Assembly (NCBI GenBank): GCA_002728035.1
Contig: PBUZ01000044.1
Coordinates: 1 to 15,840 of the forward strand
Direction of reading: 5' to 3'
Source: Methanobacteriota archaeon
Lineage (GTDB): Archaea; Thermoplasmatota; Poseidoniia; Poseidoniales; Poseidoniaceae
Length of the DNA: 15,840 nucleotides
Part shown: positions 1 through 7,087 of the stretch, in pieces
Position numbering within the stretch: position 1 is the first letter of the stretch
Layout of the letters: every line of letters starts with the position of its first letter
Notes under the pieces: model-generated
Told to the model about the DNA's origin: nothing
Database searches by the model: none
Seen by the model: the letters and a program-made list of their open reading frames with translations, nothing else
Translations under genes and position numbers: made by a program

Positions 1-74
1 TGGGCTCGGAGAGAATCGAACTCTCGATCTTTGCCATGTCAAGGCAACGTCATAAACCCCTAGACCACGAGCCC
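1..74 (-). tRNA. tRNA-Val, anticodon GAC
   Basis: Read on the minus strand, the sequence folds into a full cloverleaf. The 7-bp acceptor GGGCTCG pairs with CGAGCCC, the D arm is GTC/GAC with an 11-nt loop, and the anticodon stem is TTGCC/GGCAA. The loop TTGACAT gives anticodon GAC (valine). The T arm is GAGAG/CTCTC with loop TTCGATT. The discriminator A is the first base of the window, so whether CCA is encoded cannot be seen. No intron is present. A TATA-like box lies at the expected distance upstream. Confidence 0.96.
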
Positions 75-99
75 TAGGTGTTCTTGCCACCGTACATTT

Positions 100-107
100 G
101 TATTAAA
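100..107 (-). promoter_or_regulatory. TATA-like box of tRNA-Val
   Basis: The minus strand reads TTTAATAC, centred about 30 nt before the first base of the tRNA, the spacing expected for an archaeal TBP box and start site. The bases just upstream (CCGAATTGG) could hold a BRE. Assigned from position and composition only. Confidence 0.5.
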
Positions 108-131
108 CCAATTCGGTAAGCATTCGTCGCG

Positions 132-293
132 TCAACCAATGATCTTCGATATCTTTCCCGTGCAGCCAGGTTGTGAACAAAATCCTGCCATACGCGTCCG
201 GCCGTTGGCCATCTTGATTTTCGTTCCATCTCGAATCGGCCCGTATGTTTTGCACTTCATGCAGAAACCCTCTACACCAGACATGTTGCTCAT
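132..293 (-). CDS. Small zinc-ribbon protein, DUF5679-like
   Basis: A 53-residue protein. It carries a CxxC pair (FCMKCKTYG, residues 11-14) and a second cysteine pair spaced CSQPGC near the C terminus, separated by the segment KMANGRTRMAGFC. This order matches the DUF5679 family of tiny zinc-ribbon proteins, whose role is unknown; nucleic-acid binding is only a guess. ATG at 293 was chosen because the open frame upstream of it (up to 434) has no family-like sequence; ATG at 284 is also possible. No clear ribosome binding site precedes either start. A weak A/T-rich stretch about 25 nt upstream would fit a leaderless transcript. The gene ends 57 nt before tRNA-Val. Confidence 0.7.
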   Translation of the reverse strand: MSNMSGVEGFCMKCKTYGPIRDGTKIKMANGRTRMAGFCSQPGCTGKISKIIG

Positions 294-383
294 GACGGGC
301 TGAAGGCGGTGGATTTTGAACACTTCCCTTGACTTTCTCCAAAACCAGCAAAAATCATGCTTCAAGGGGGGGCTTGGAGCGTG

Positions 384-397
384 AAAAAGGAAAAAAT
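384..397 (-). terminator. Possible oligo-T terminator
   Basis: The minus strand reads ATTTTTTCCTTTTT about 145 nt past the end of the unidentified gene whose stop is at 542. Archaeal RNA polymerase often terminates in such T tracts. No hairpin directly precedes it. Confidence 0.3.
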
Positions 398-493
398 CAG
401 CTGCTTCTGGCGGTACTTCAATGCACAAACGCAAGACTGCAAGCCATTTTCGCTGAGCATTGACTCATCTTTTCAACGTCAATTTTCATTCGT

Positions 494-517
494 GTCGCAT
501 AACTCACATTATGCGAC
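494..517. repeat. 9-bp perfect inverted repeat with 6-nt loop
   Basis: GTCGCATAA (494-502) and TTATGCGAC (509-517) are perfect reverse complements separated by CTCACA. The element lies 25 nt beyond the stop codon of the minus-strand gene ending at 542. It could be a 3'-end hairpin of that transcript or a protein-binding site. No T run follows it on either strand. Within 294-541 this repeat and the T tract at 384-397 are the only structures I see; no convincing gene is present. Confidence 0.5.
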
Positions 518-541
518 GATATGTTGCACGGAAAAATAGCG

Positions 542-868
542 TTATTCTGGAAATTGGAGGTTCGACAGTTCAGAGGCTGGTATTTCGAAGATACCGACCA
601 ATGGTGGGCCCAACAACAATGACTCTACGCCACCATCTTCGGAGTCAAGTGTGTTTTTGATCTCATCAGAAATTCGTTTCCAATCCGATGCCGATTGATA
701 GACGGATTGGACAAGCAGCATCAGGGAATCTTCAGCACCATTGCCAACCCATGCACCTACACAACCGGATTGTCGTCGTTTGAATTCTTGACGTGCTAAC
801 AACATTCTGCGCAATCTTGCATCGCTCCCTTTTTTTGCAGAACAGACAATTGTTTCAACCCAAAGCAT
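542..868 (-). CDS. Unidentified 108-aa protein, possibly ferredoxin-like (ABM-type) fold
   Basis: I do not recognise this gene with certainty. The start of the protein, a beta-like segment MLWVETIVCSAKKG, a long helix rich in R and L, then a second strand-helix unit (LMLLVQSVYQSASDWKRISDEI), resembles small dimeric alpha-beta barrel proteins such as antibiotic-biosynthesis-monooxygenase domains. That is a fold-level impression, not a match. ATG at 868 was chosen because AGGTGA lies 5 nt before it; a GTG nine bases further upstream (877) overlaps that site. It follows hutI on the same strand after a 69-nt A/T-rich gap, so it may have its own promoter. The codon pattern and site support a real gene. 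Confidence 0.6.
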   Translation of the reverse strand: MLWVETIVCSAKKGSDARLRRMLLARQEFKRRQSGCVGAWVGNGAEDSLMLLVQSVYQSASDWKRISDEIKNTLDSEDGGVESLLLGPPLVGIFEIPASELSNLQFPE

Positions 869-937
869 GACTTTCACCTATGTGCTATTTGAATATCGAA
901 TGTTGCTATGTTGTATTCATTGAAGTTTAATTGATTT

Positions 938-2188
938 TCAATGTGTGATGAGTTGGCCATTTAGAATCGTCGCGGCAAACGGCGTACCGGTGGGAGAGAG
1001 TGTTGCCAATTCCCAGTGGGGTCCATCTACGATGTTCAAATTGGCAACGGCGCCTTCTTTGATCACGCCATGGGGCAGTCCACTGGGATGGGGTGTTGAT
1101 TGAGCTGCTGTTGAGGTCACGGCGCGCAAGGCAGAAAGTGGAGACATGCCACAACGCTGAACCATCAGTGAACACATGAACGGGAGACTCAATGTTCGAC
1201 AATTCGGATTGAAATCCGTTGCGAGTGTGAACGGTATATCGTGTTCTTGAATCAAATCCATATCAGGCCAGGAATCGCCCATAGCGTAGGGTGTACCCGG
1301 TAAGAATCCCGTGATAACCCCTTTCTCTTTCATGTTAAGGCGAGCATCGAGTTGCGTGTGGTACGCATGATCCGCGGTCACCGCGCCAAGTGAGGCAGCG
1401 AGTTCTCCTCCGCCTCCGTCGACAAACTCATCGATGTGCATGCGCAGGGAGAGGCCGTGGTGCTTTGAGGCGGAGAGGATGTCTTCACTTTGCTCAACGC
1501 TGAACCACCCTGGTTCACAAAAAACATCCGCAGAGCGGGCTATGCCCTGTTCAATCACTGCGGGCAATTGTTCTGCAATTACCGATTCAACATATGCCTC
1601 GGGAGTTGAGCCGTGAGGTACATCATGCGCTCCCATCCACGTCGCATCGATTGAGGGAGTATTCTCCATGCCACCAAGATGGTCTGCTATCTTCAGTAGA
1701 CGAAGTTCTGAATCGGTGTTGAGTCCGTAGCCGCTTTTTGTTTCCAAATGCGTTGTCCCAGTTCGCAACGCCTCACGAAGACGAACATAGCCGAGTTCAA
1801 TGAGTTCCTCCTCGGTAGCCTGACGCGTTCGCTCAACGGTGTGACGGATACCACCTCCACGTGAAGCAATCTCCGTATAGGTCAACCCCTTTTGTCGCCA
1901 ACCCACTTCTTGGCTGCGGTCACCAGCCCAAAGCAGATGCGTGTGTGCATCAACAAATCCAGGAACCACGGCTTTTCCGCCCAGGTCAATAACATGCAGA
2001 CCTCTTGGCGTTTGCCCAGGTGCCGTGGGTAATCCAAATTCATCCAAGGCATCTATTGAATCTTTAATTTCCTCAATAACGCCATCTTTTATAATAATTG
2101 CTTTTTCAACAGAAATTAACTCATTATCATTGTGTTTTGATGGAGCAAGATGCGCGAGAGGTCCCGCATTGAGAAGAACGGTTCGCAC
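938..2188 (-). CDS. hutI: Imidazolonepropionase (HutI)
   Basis: Hydrolyses 4-imidazolone-5-propionate to N-formimidoyl-L-glutamate, the third step of histidine breakdown, in the cytoplasm. The amidohydrolase metal site is complete: HTH in VDAHTHLLWAGDR (residues 82-84), HIDEF (H251), the ADHA segment (H274) and the late aspartate in LATDFNPN (D325). ETKSGYGL is typical of HutI. GTG at 2188 was chosen because GGTGG lies just before it, the mature fold begins right after it, and the resulting 416 aa fits the family. ATG starts at 2242 and 2263 in the same frame would add 18 or 25 residues and overlap kae1. No other hut gene lies in the window, so the rest of the pathway must be elsewhere or absent. 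Confidence 0.93.
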   Translation of the reverse strand: MRTVLLNAGPLAHLAPSKHNDNELISVEKAIIIKDGVIEEIKDSIDALDEFGLPTAPGQTPRGLHVIDLGGKAVVPGFVDAHTHLLWAGDRSQEVGWRQKGLTYTEIASRGGGIRHTVERTRQATEEELIELGYVRLREALRTGTTHLETKSGYGLNTDSELRLLKIADHLGGMENTPSIDATWMGAHDVPHGSTPEAYVESVIAEQLPAVIEQGIARSADVFCEPGWFSVEQSEDILSASKHHGLSLRMHIDEFVDGGGGELAASLGAVTADHAYHTQLDARLNMKEKGVITGFLPGTPYAMGDSWPDMDLIQEHDIPFTLATDFNPNCRTLSLPFMCSLMVQRCGMSPLSALRAVTSTAAQSTPHPSGLPHGVIKEGAVANLNIVDGPHWELATLSPTGTPFAATILNGQLITH

Positions 2189-2240
2189 GATTCCACCATG
2201 TGTAAGAGGGTTGAAGAACAATCGCTTGCAGCGGACAACC

Positions 2241-3248
2241 ATGTCAGGTTGGACTTTGGGCATCGAAACAACGGCGCACACGCTCTCGTTCGGTCTCGTC
2301 GATGCCAAAGGCATACCTCATCCAGCTGCCTCGGACACGCTCCGTCCAGACAAAGGAGGAATCCACCCCCGTGAAGCTGCAGACCATCACAAAGATGTCG
2401 CCGCCAACTTGTTCACAACTGCACTTGCCAACCACAACCTTCTCCCCGAAGATATCGGTGCTGTTGCATATTCTCAAGGCCCCGGACTTGGTCCATGTCT
2501 GCGCGTTGGTGCCGCCATCGCAAGGGGATTGGCGACTCGAATGGAAGTCCCGCTGATCGGCGTCAACCATTGTGTTGCACACATCGAAATTGGGCGCCAA
2601 CAATGTGGATGTGACGACCCTGTTTTGCTCTATGTATCGGGTGGCAACACTCAGGTTATTGCACGCTTGAATGGTCGCTATCGCGTGCTCGGTGAAACCC
2701 TTGACATCGGCATCGGTAACATGCTTGACAAGTTCGCTCGCAACCAAGGCATCCCGTTTCCTGGCGGGCCCAAAATCGAGCAACTTGCTCAGCAGTATCT
2801 TGATGCCAATCCCAATCCGAGCATGGATGGGCTCCAACTGCCATATGCAGTCCGCGGCATGGACCTTGCCTTTTCTGGCCTTCTTACTGCAGCCCAACGG
2901 CTCGTCGACAATGGTGCGCCGCTGGATGCAGTTTGCTGGTCGTTGCAAGAACATGCGTTTGCATCATGTGTTGAAGTCGCAGAACGGGCCATGGCCCACA
3001 CGGGGAAAACAGAACTCTTACTCGGCGGGGGCGTCGCCTGTAACCAACGCATGCGTACTATGTGTGAGGAAATGGCCTCCGACAGAGAGGGGGAATCATT
3101 TGCTCCTCCGCGAATGTACTGCATCGACAATGGGACGATGATCGCCCTGTTGGGATGGCTTGAATTGAAGAAACGAACAACGTCACTTGAGCAGAGTGCT
3201 ATCGACCAATACCTCCGCACGGATCAGACACCAATTGTTTGGTCATGA
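2241..3248 (+). CDS. kae1: KEOPS subunit Kae1, tRNA t6A37 threonylcarbamoyltransferase
   Basis: Kae1/TsaD-family ATPase of the KEOPS complex, which transfers threonylcarbamoyl from TC-AMP to A37 of ANN-decoding tRNAs. The ASKHA fold shows GIETTAHT at the N terminus, the metal motif HxxxH (NHCVAHIE, H110 and H114), the nucleotide loop VSGGNTQ (133-139), GETLDIGIGNMLDKFAR, GGGVACNQR (262-270) and the third ligand region YCIDNGT (D296). At 335 aa this is a stand-alone Kae1. Many archaea fuse it to the Bud32 kinase, but here the frame ends after Kae1 and the next gene is not a kinase. ATG at 2241 is the only start that fits the family; no ribosome binding site is evident. Its start codon overlaps the longer possible hutI start at 2242. 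Confidence 0.96.
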   Translation: MSGWTLGIETTAHTLSFGLVDAKGIPHPAASDTLRPDKGGIHPREAADHHKDVAANLFTTALANHNLLPEDIGAVAYSQGPGLGPCLRVGAAIARGLATRMEVPLIGVNHCVAHIEIGRQQCGCDDPVLLYVSGGNTQVIARLNGRYRVLGETLDIGIGNMLDKFARNQGIPFPGGPKIEQLAQQYLDANPNPSMDGLQLPYAVRGMDLAFSGLLTAAQRLVDNGAPLDAVCWSLQEHAFASCVEVAERAMAHTGKTELLLGGGVACNQRMRTMCEEMASDREGESFAPPRMYCIDNGTMIALLGWLELKKRTTSLEQSAIDQYLRTDQTPIVWS

Positions 3249-3276
3249 CTTCTCCACAGGCATACGGTTTTAATGG

Positions 3277-4146
3277 GTGGGCGTACCCCTTCTCTTGGGG
3301 GAATTACCAATCAACGGACGACGGCCACGCAAAGAGGAGTTCAATCCATTTGCAAAAGATGCCTCACAACAGCATCGTCGTCGCCGTGAAGACCGCGAAC
3401 GTAAGGCCGCTCGCCGCCCTCCCCCCGTCAATGAAACAACGCCATCTCAGCCTGCTGATATTCAAGCTGACTTGGAACGCAAACAACGGGAAGCCATGAA
3501 AAAACTTGAGCAGAAAGGTGATGTTTCAGCACAGCCCGTTGCTCCAGCCCCACTCCCAGCGGAAGTTCCTCGAGCAAAAGAACAATCCAAACCTGCTTCC
3601 GTTACCAGAGAAGATCGATTGGCAGAACTGCGGCGTAAATCCGAGGAACTCAAGGCCAATGCTCCAAGCACGGAAGCCCATGCCGAACCTTCGGTGCAAC
3701 CGGAAACCGATGCTGTTGAAGGTGATGTTGAAGAGCTGGTCGTTGAATTTGACTCAGATGACGACACCGTAGCACTGCCTGAAAAGGCACAGAAACGCGT
3801 CAAAAATGTCTTCAAGCAAATCGAAACCAAAATTGCACCAAAGCAAGACAGGCGTCGCCGTCGCCGAATCGACAAAAAAGGGGGCGGACGGCAAAAGCAA
3901 GAAAAGAAACTCAACCGACAAAAATACCTCGAGTACAAGTATGCAGCCCGAGATATACTCGACAACCCCAATGTGCCCGAAGAACACCGTTCCAACATAC
4001 TTGGTCAAGTTTGGGCAAAAGGAGAACGTCTAGGCATCGATGATTCCCTTGAATTCATTGAACAAAAGGAAGCAGAACTTGTCCTCCCTGCCGAGGTAGC
4101 CGAAGAATTACGCACACTCGTCAAGAGCATGACAACAAGGAGATGA
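3277..4146 (+). CDS. Unknown highly charged protein with basic C-terminal domain
   Basis: Not recognised. The 289-residue protein has a basic N terminus, a low-complexity Pro/Ala/Glu stretch (about 48-145), an acidic patch (EELVVEFDSDDDT, about 152-164), an arginine run (DRRRRRR, 191-197) and a conserved-looking, probably helical C-terminal segment (about 212-285) beginning LNRQKYLEYKYAARDIL. No signal peptide or membrane segment is seen. Charge segregation suggests a nucleic-acid or ribosome-associated protein, but that is inference. GTG at 3277 is the first start after an in-frame stop at 3271; TTG at 3295 is an alternative. It lies 28 nt after kae1 and 4 nt before the FKBP gene, so it is probably cotranscribed. 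Confidence 0.75.
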   Translation: MGVPLLLGELPINGRRPRKEEFNPFAKDASQQHRRRREDRERKAARRPPPVNETTPSQPADIQADLERKQREAMKKLEQKGDVSAQPVAPAPLPAEVPRAKEQSKPASVTREDRLAELRRKSEELKANAPSTEAHAEPSVQPETDAVEGDVEELVVEFDSDDDTVALPEKAQKRVKNVFKQIETKIAPKQDRRRRRRIDKKGGGRQKQEKKLNRQKYLEYKYAARDILDNPNVPEEHRSNILGQVWAKGERLGIDDSLEFIEQKEAELVLPAEVAEELRTLVKSMTTRR

Positions 4147-4150
4147 TAGA

Positions 4151-4657
4151 ATGACCGAAACCGTAGCAGAAAACACCGTTGCTAGCGTCCACTATACCGG
4201 AACCCTTCCGGATTCAGGAGAAGTTTTTGACAGCAGTGAGGGCCGTGACCCCCTGACGTTTCTCGTGGGTCATCGCCAAATGATACCAGGGTTCGAAAGC
4301 AACTTGATGGGTGCCAAAGTTGGTGAGCGTCGAGAGTTTACACTCGAACCTGCAGATGCCTATGGGGAGCGTGACGATGAGGCCGTTCTACAACTTCCGC
4401 GAGAACAATTTGCGCAGTTGGAACAAGCAGAAGGCACCTCATTGGAAGTGGGCATGCAATTGGTTGCCCAAATGCCGCATGGCCCTGCCCCATTTTTGAT
4501 CAAGGAAGTCACAGAAGAAACGGTTACTGCGGACTTTAACCATGCACTGGCGGGAAAATCGTTGACATTCTCAGTCGAAGTTGTTGAACTCCGTGCAGCC
4601 TCTGATGAGGAAATCGCTCATGGCCATGTTCATGGCCCTGGCGGTTATGACCACTGA
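4151..4657 (+). CDS. FKBP-type peptidyl-prolyl isomerase, SlyD-like
   Basis: A 168-aa prolyl isomerase/chaperone. The FKBP domain is split as in SlyD: residues 8-70 (VHYTGTLPDSGEVFDSS, then MIPGFESNLMGAKVGE) and about 125-148 (TADFNHALAGKSLTFSVEV) flank an insert-in-flap chaperone domain (about 72-122). The C terminus is histidine-rich (HGHVHGPGGYDH), as in metal-binding SlyD tails. No signal peptide is present, so it is probably cytoplasmic. The stop codon of the charged protein lies within the AAGGAGATGA sequence that serves as ribosome binding site. Its last 11 nt overlap the likely start of the mutase gene. Confidence 0.93.
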   Translation: MTETVAENTVASVHYTGTLPDSGEVFDSSEGRDPLTFLVGHRQMIPGFESNLMGAKVGERREFTLEPADAYGERDDEAVLQLPREQFAQLEQAEGTSLEVGMQLVAQMPHGPAPFLIKEVTEETVTADFNHALAGKSLTFSVEVVELRAASDEEIAHGHVHGPGGYDH

Positions 4658-6284
4658 TTTCAAAGCGAGTCTTGATGAAGTGGCTCGCCTTGGTAAGGCC
4701 ATGGTCTCGGACCGGAAAGAGGACTGGCGCACGCTCAGTGGCCTCCCAATTCCCCCGACATCACCACCAAACGATGCATCGTCTGACCTTCCAGCCCCTG
4801 GCCAACCACCGTACACGCGTGGCATTCACGAAAACATGTACAGGGCACGTTTGTGGACCATGCGTCAGTACGCCGGATTTTCAAGTGCGAAAGCGACCAA
4901 CGAGCGATTCAAATTGCTCCTTGAACGCGGCCAAATGGGTCTGTCTGTTGCTTTTGATTTGCCCACGCAATTGGGCCTTGATGCTGATGATGAATTGTCC
5001 TATGGGGAGGTGGGTAAGGTGGGCGTATCCATTTCCTCCGTTGAAGACATGAAGTTGCTGTTTGACGGAATACCTCTGGACGAAGTCAGTACATCAATGA
5101 CCATCAACGCTCCAGCGATGGTTCTCTTGGCGATGTACATCGTCGCCGCTGAAGAACAAGGCGCCAAGATGAAGGACCTCAAAGGTACCATTCAAAACGA
5201 CATTCTGAAGGAATATATCGCCCGCGGCACGTATGTGTTCCCACCTGCTCAAAGCATGCGCTTGATCACCGATATCTTTGCGTTCTGTGCTGAGCATGTG
5301 CCCAAATGGAACACCATATCGATTTCAGGATACCATATCCGAGAGGCGGGTTCCACGGCCGTTCAGGAACTTGCATTCACCATTGCGAACGCACTTGCTT
5401 ATGTTGAGGCCGCAGTGGAGAAAGGCATGGATATTGATGACTTTGCCCCTCGCTTGTCGTTCTTTTTCAACTGCCACAACGACTTCTTTGAGGAAATCGC
5501 CAAATTCAGGGCAGCACGTACGTTGTGGCATGATTTGATGGTCAAGCGTTATGCTCCAAAGAACCCAAAATCAACGATGCTGCGCTTCCACACGCAAGTT
5601 GCTGGTGTGAGTCTTACTGCTCAACAACCGATGAACAACGTCGCAAGAGTCACTATTCAAGCACTTGCAGCAGTTCTTGGAGGGACGCAAAGCCTGCACA
5701 CCAATTCCTACGATGAAGCCCTCGGCCTTCCTACTGAATCCTCAGCAACGGTTGCACTTCGGACACAACAGATCATCGCAGAAGAGTCCGGAGTGGCAGA
5801 TGCCGTTGACCCTATGGCTGGTTCTTGGCATGTGGAACGCATGACCAATGAAATCTACGAGAGAGCGAGTGAACTCGTGGCCATCATTGAGGAAAAAGGA
5901 GGGGCAATGGCGGCCATTGAAGAGGGTTGGCAACAGCAAGAAATCCACCTTTCTGCGTACACCTACCTCAACGAAATTGAACAAAACAAGCGGAACATTG
6001 TGGGCGTCAATTATGGAGTCATGGACGAGCTTGAATCGATTCCGGTTCTCAAAACCGATGCATCACTCGGAGAATCACAAACTTCCAGACTTGCGCAACT
6101 GCGAAAGGATCGAGACCAGCAATCGGTTGATGTTGCACTCGCTGCCATTCGCGAGGCTGCAGCATCGCAAACGAACCTCTTCGAACCAGTCATCCAAGCC
6201 GTCCGTTGCCGTGCGACATTGGGCGAAATCATGGGTGAATTGAAACAAGAATTTGGAACATACATGGCCCCGAGTGGATTTTGA
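4647..6284 (+). CDS. mcmA: Methylmalonyl-CoA mutase, catalytic (large) subunit
   Basis: B12-dependent isomerisation of (R)-methylmalonyl-CoA and succinyl-CoA, as in propionyl-CoA/branched-chain/odd-chain oxidation. The TIM-barrel domain is complete: TMRQYAGF with the substrate tyrosine Y75, TIQNDILKEYIARGTYV with R193 and SGYHIREAG with H230. Tyr and Arg at these places point to methylmalonyl-CoA mutase rather than isobutyryl-CoA mutase, where they are usually Phe and Gln. The long motif GGTQSLHTNSYDEALGLPTE is also typical. At 545 aa it ends after the barrel; the cobalamin-binding domain (DxHxxG) is absent, as in the two-subunit archaeal enzymes, so a separate B12 subunit must be encoded outside the window. 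ATG at 4647 overlaps the FKBP end by 11 nt; upstream ATGs in the frame lack family sequence. Confidence 0.95.
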   Translation: MTTDFKASLDEVARLGKAMVSDRKEDWRTLSGLPIPPTSPPNDASSDLPAPGQPPYTRGIHENMYRARLWTMRQYAGFSSAKATNERFKLLLERGQMGLSVAFDLPTQLGLDADDELSYGEVGKVGVSISSVEDMKLLFDGIPLDEVSTSMTINAPAMVLLAMYIVAAEEQGAKMKDLKGTIQNDILKEYIARGTYVFPPAQSMRLITDIFAFCAEHVPKWNTISISGYHIREAGSTAVQELAFTIANALAYVEAAVEKGMDIDDFAPRLSFFFNCHNDFFEEIAKFRAARTLWHDLMVKRYAPKNPKSTMLRFHTQVAGVSLTAQQPMNNVARVTIQALAAVLGGTQSLHTNSYDEALGLPTESSATVALRTQQIIAEESGVADAVDPMAGSWHVERMTNEIYERASELVAIIEEKGGAMAAIEEGWQQQEIHLSAYTYLNEIEQNKRNIVGVNYGVMDELESIPVLKTDASLGESQTSRLAQLRKDRDQQSVDVALAAIREAAASQTNLFEPVIQAVRCRATLGEIMGELKQEFGTYMAPSGF

Positions 6285-6293
6285 GGTGTACCT

Positions 6294-6734
6294 ATGGATT
6301 TTGGACCAATTACCATCGACCATATTGGAATTGCAGCACATGACTTTGAGCAGGCCAGTGTATTTTGGAACCTCCTCGGCCTCACTCAGGGCGAGCACGA
6401 TGAAACCGTTGCTGAACAGGGCGTAAAAACGAGGTTTTTCAGCACCTCCAAAGCGACAACTGGATCAAAGCCTGCCAAGGTAGAATTGCTCGTACCAACA
6501 GGTCCAGAAACACCAATAGGGCGATTTTTGGAGAAGCGTGGCCCAGGTATCCAACAACTTTGTTTCCGTGTTGGTGACCTCCAAGGTCTCCTCAACCACC
6601 TGAAAGAAAACGGTGTGCGCCTCATCGATGAAACACCACGAAAGGGTGCTGGAGGAATGATGATCGCCTTTGTCCACCCTTCCTCGACTGGTGGTGTGTT
6701 GGTCGAACTGGCGCAGCCTGCCTCAATTGAATGA
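6294..6734 (+). CDS. mce: Methylmalonyl-CoA epimerase (VOC superfamily)
   Basis: Interconverts (S)- and (R)-methylmalonyl-CoA, feeding the mutase encoded 9 nt upstream. The 146-aa protein has the paired VOC modules: IDHIGIAAHD (H10) and VELLVP (E64) in the first, GIQQLCFRV and GGVLVELAQ (E139) in the second. The metal ligands of the family correspond to H10, E64, the position of Q88, and E139. The usual HH of the third strand (as in GLHHMAW) is QQ here (Q87-Q88), which removes the expected histidine ligand. The neighbour supports the epimerase call, but a related VOC enzyme cannot be excluded. GAGGTG overlapping the mutase stop lies 5 nt before ATG. Confidence 0.88.
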   Translation: MDFGPITIDHIGIAAHDFEQASVFWNLLGLTQGEHDETVAEQGVKTRFFSTSKATTGSKPAKVELLVPTGPETPIGRFLEKRGPGIQQLCFRVGDLQGLLNHLKENGVRLIDETPRKGAGGMMIAFVHPSSTGGVLVELAQPASIE

Positions 6735-6745
6735 ATGCGAACACC

Positions 6746-6751
6746 TATAAT
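6746..6751 (+). promoter_or_regulatory. TATA-like box for the 6775 gene and ABC exporter
   Basis: TATAAT centred about 26 nt before the ATG at 6775, the spacing expected when transcription starts at or next to the start codon. This suggests a leaderless transcript and a separate unit beginning after the epimerase gene. Confidence 0.5.
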
Positions 6752-6774
6752 CGTCCTGCGCCAATCTACATCCA

Positions 6775-7080
6775 ATGAGGACCTGCATTGACCAATTACT
6801 CGCCCTCCCCCACATTGACGCACCTCGTCTCAAAGGAGAAGTGCATTATCTGGCAGGTAGGCTTGAAGAGTTACGCTCCCGTAGGACCATCACCAACGAT
6901 GCATATCTTGACGCAGGTGCTATTCAAGGCGCCATTGAACTCGTTGCCAACATGATCGATATGGGCGTGCCACAATCTGAAATTCAGGATCACCTCCGAT
7001 CAACATTGCAGCGGGCAAACAGGATCGAACTCAAGCACCCTGGACTCAACTGGGCTGTAGAATCGGGTCGCGCGAGTTGA
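6775..7080 (+). CDS. Small helical protein of unknown function
   Basis: Not recognised. The 101-aa protein is predicted to be mostly helical and soluble (for example LKGEVHYLAGRLEELRSRR and the segment from GAIQGAIELVANMID onward), with no cysteine pairs and no membrane segment. It begins 40 nt after the epimerase gene, behind a TATA-like box, and ends 7 nt before the ABC ATPase gene, so it is probably the first gene of that operon. A partner or regulator of the transporter is possible but nothing in the sequence shows it. Confidence 0.65.
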   Translation: MRTCIDQLLALPHIDAPRLKGEVHYLAGRLEELRSRRTITNDAYLDAGAIQGAIELVANMIDMGVPQSEIQDHLRSTLQRANRIELKHPGLNWAVESGRAS

Positions 7081-7087
7081 CGGTACC

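Noticed and set aside
294..434. N-terminal extension of the zinc-ribbon protein
   Set aside because: The 47 extra residues look like untranslated sequence, and the family domain begins at the internal ATG.
357..539. 60-codon plus-strand frame in the intergenic region
   Set aside because: It has no ribosome binding site, no recognisable motif and irregular composition.
918..943. CATTGAA-N12-TTCAATG repeat at the end of hutI as terminator
   Set aside because: The 7-bp stem is A/T-rich with a 12-nt loop, overlaps the stop codon and lacks a T run; likely chance in an A/T-rich gap.
1941..2240. In-frame upstream extension of kae1 (100 codons)
   Set aside because: The sequence is antisense to hutI and has no resemblance to Kae1; the conserved N terminus begins at 2241.
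2244..2954. 236-codon minus-strand frame opposite kae1
   Set aside because: It is antisense to conserved Kae1 motifs and has no family resemblance.
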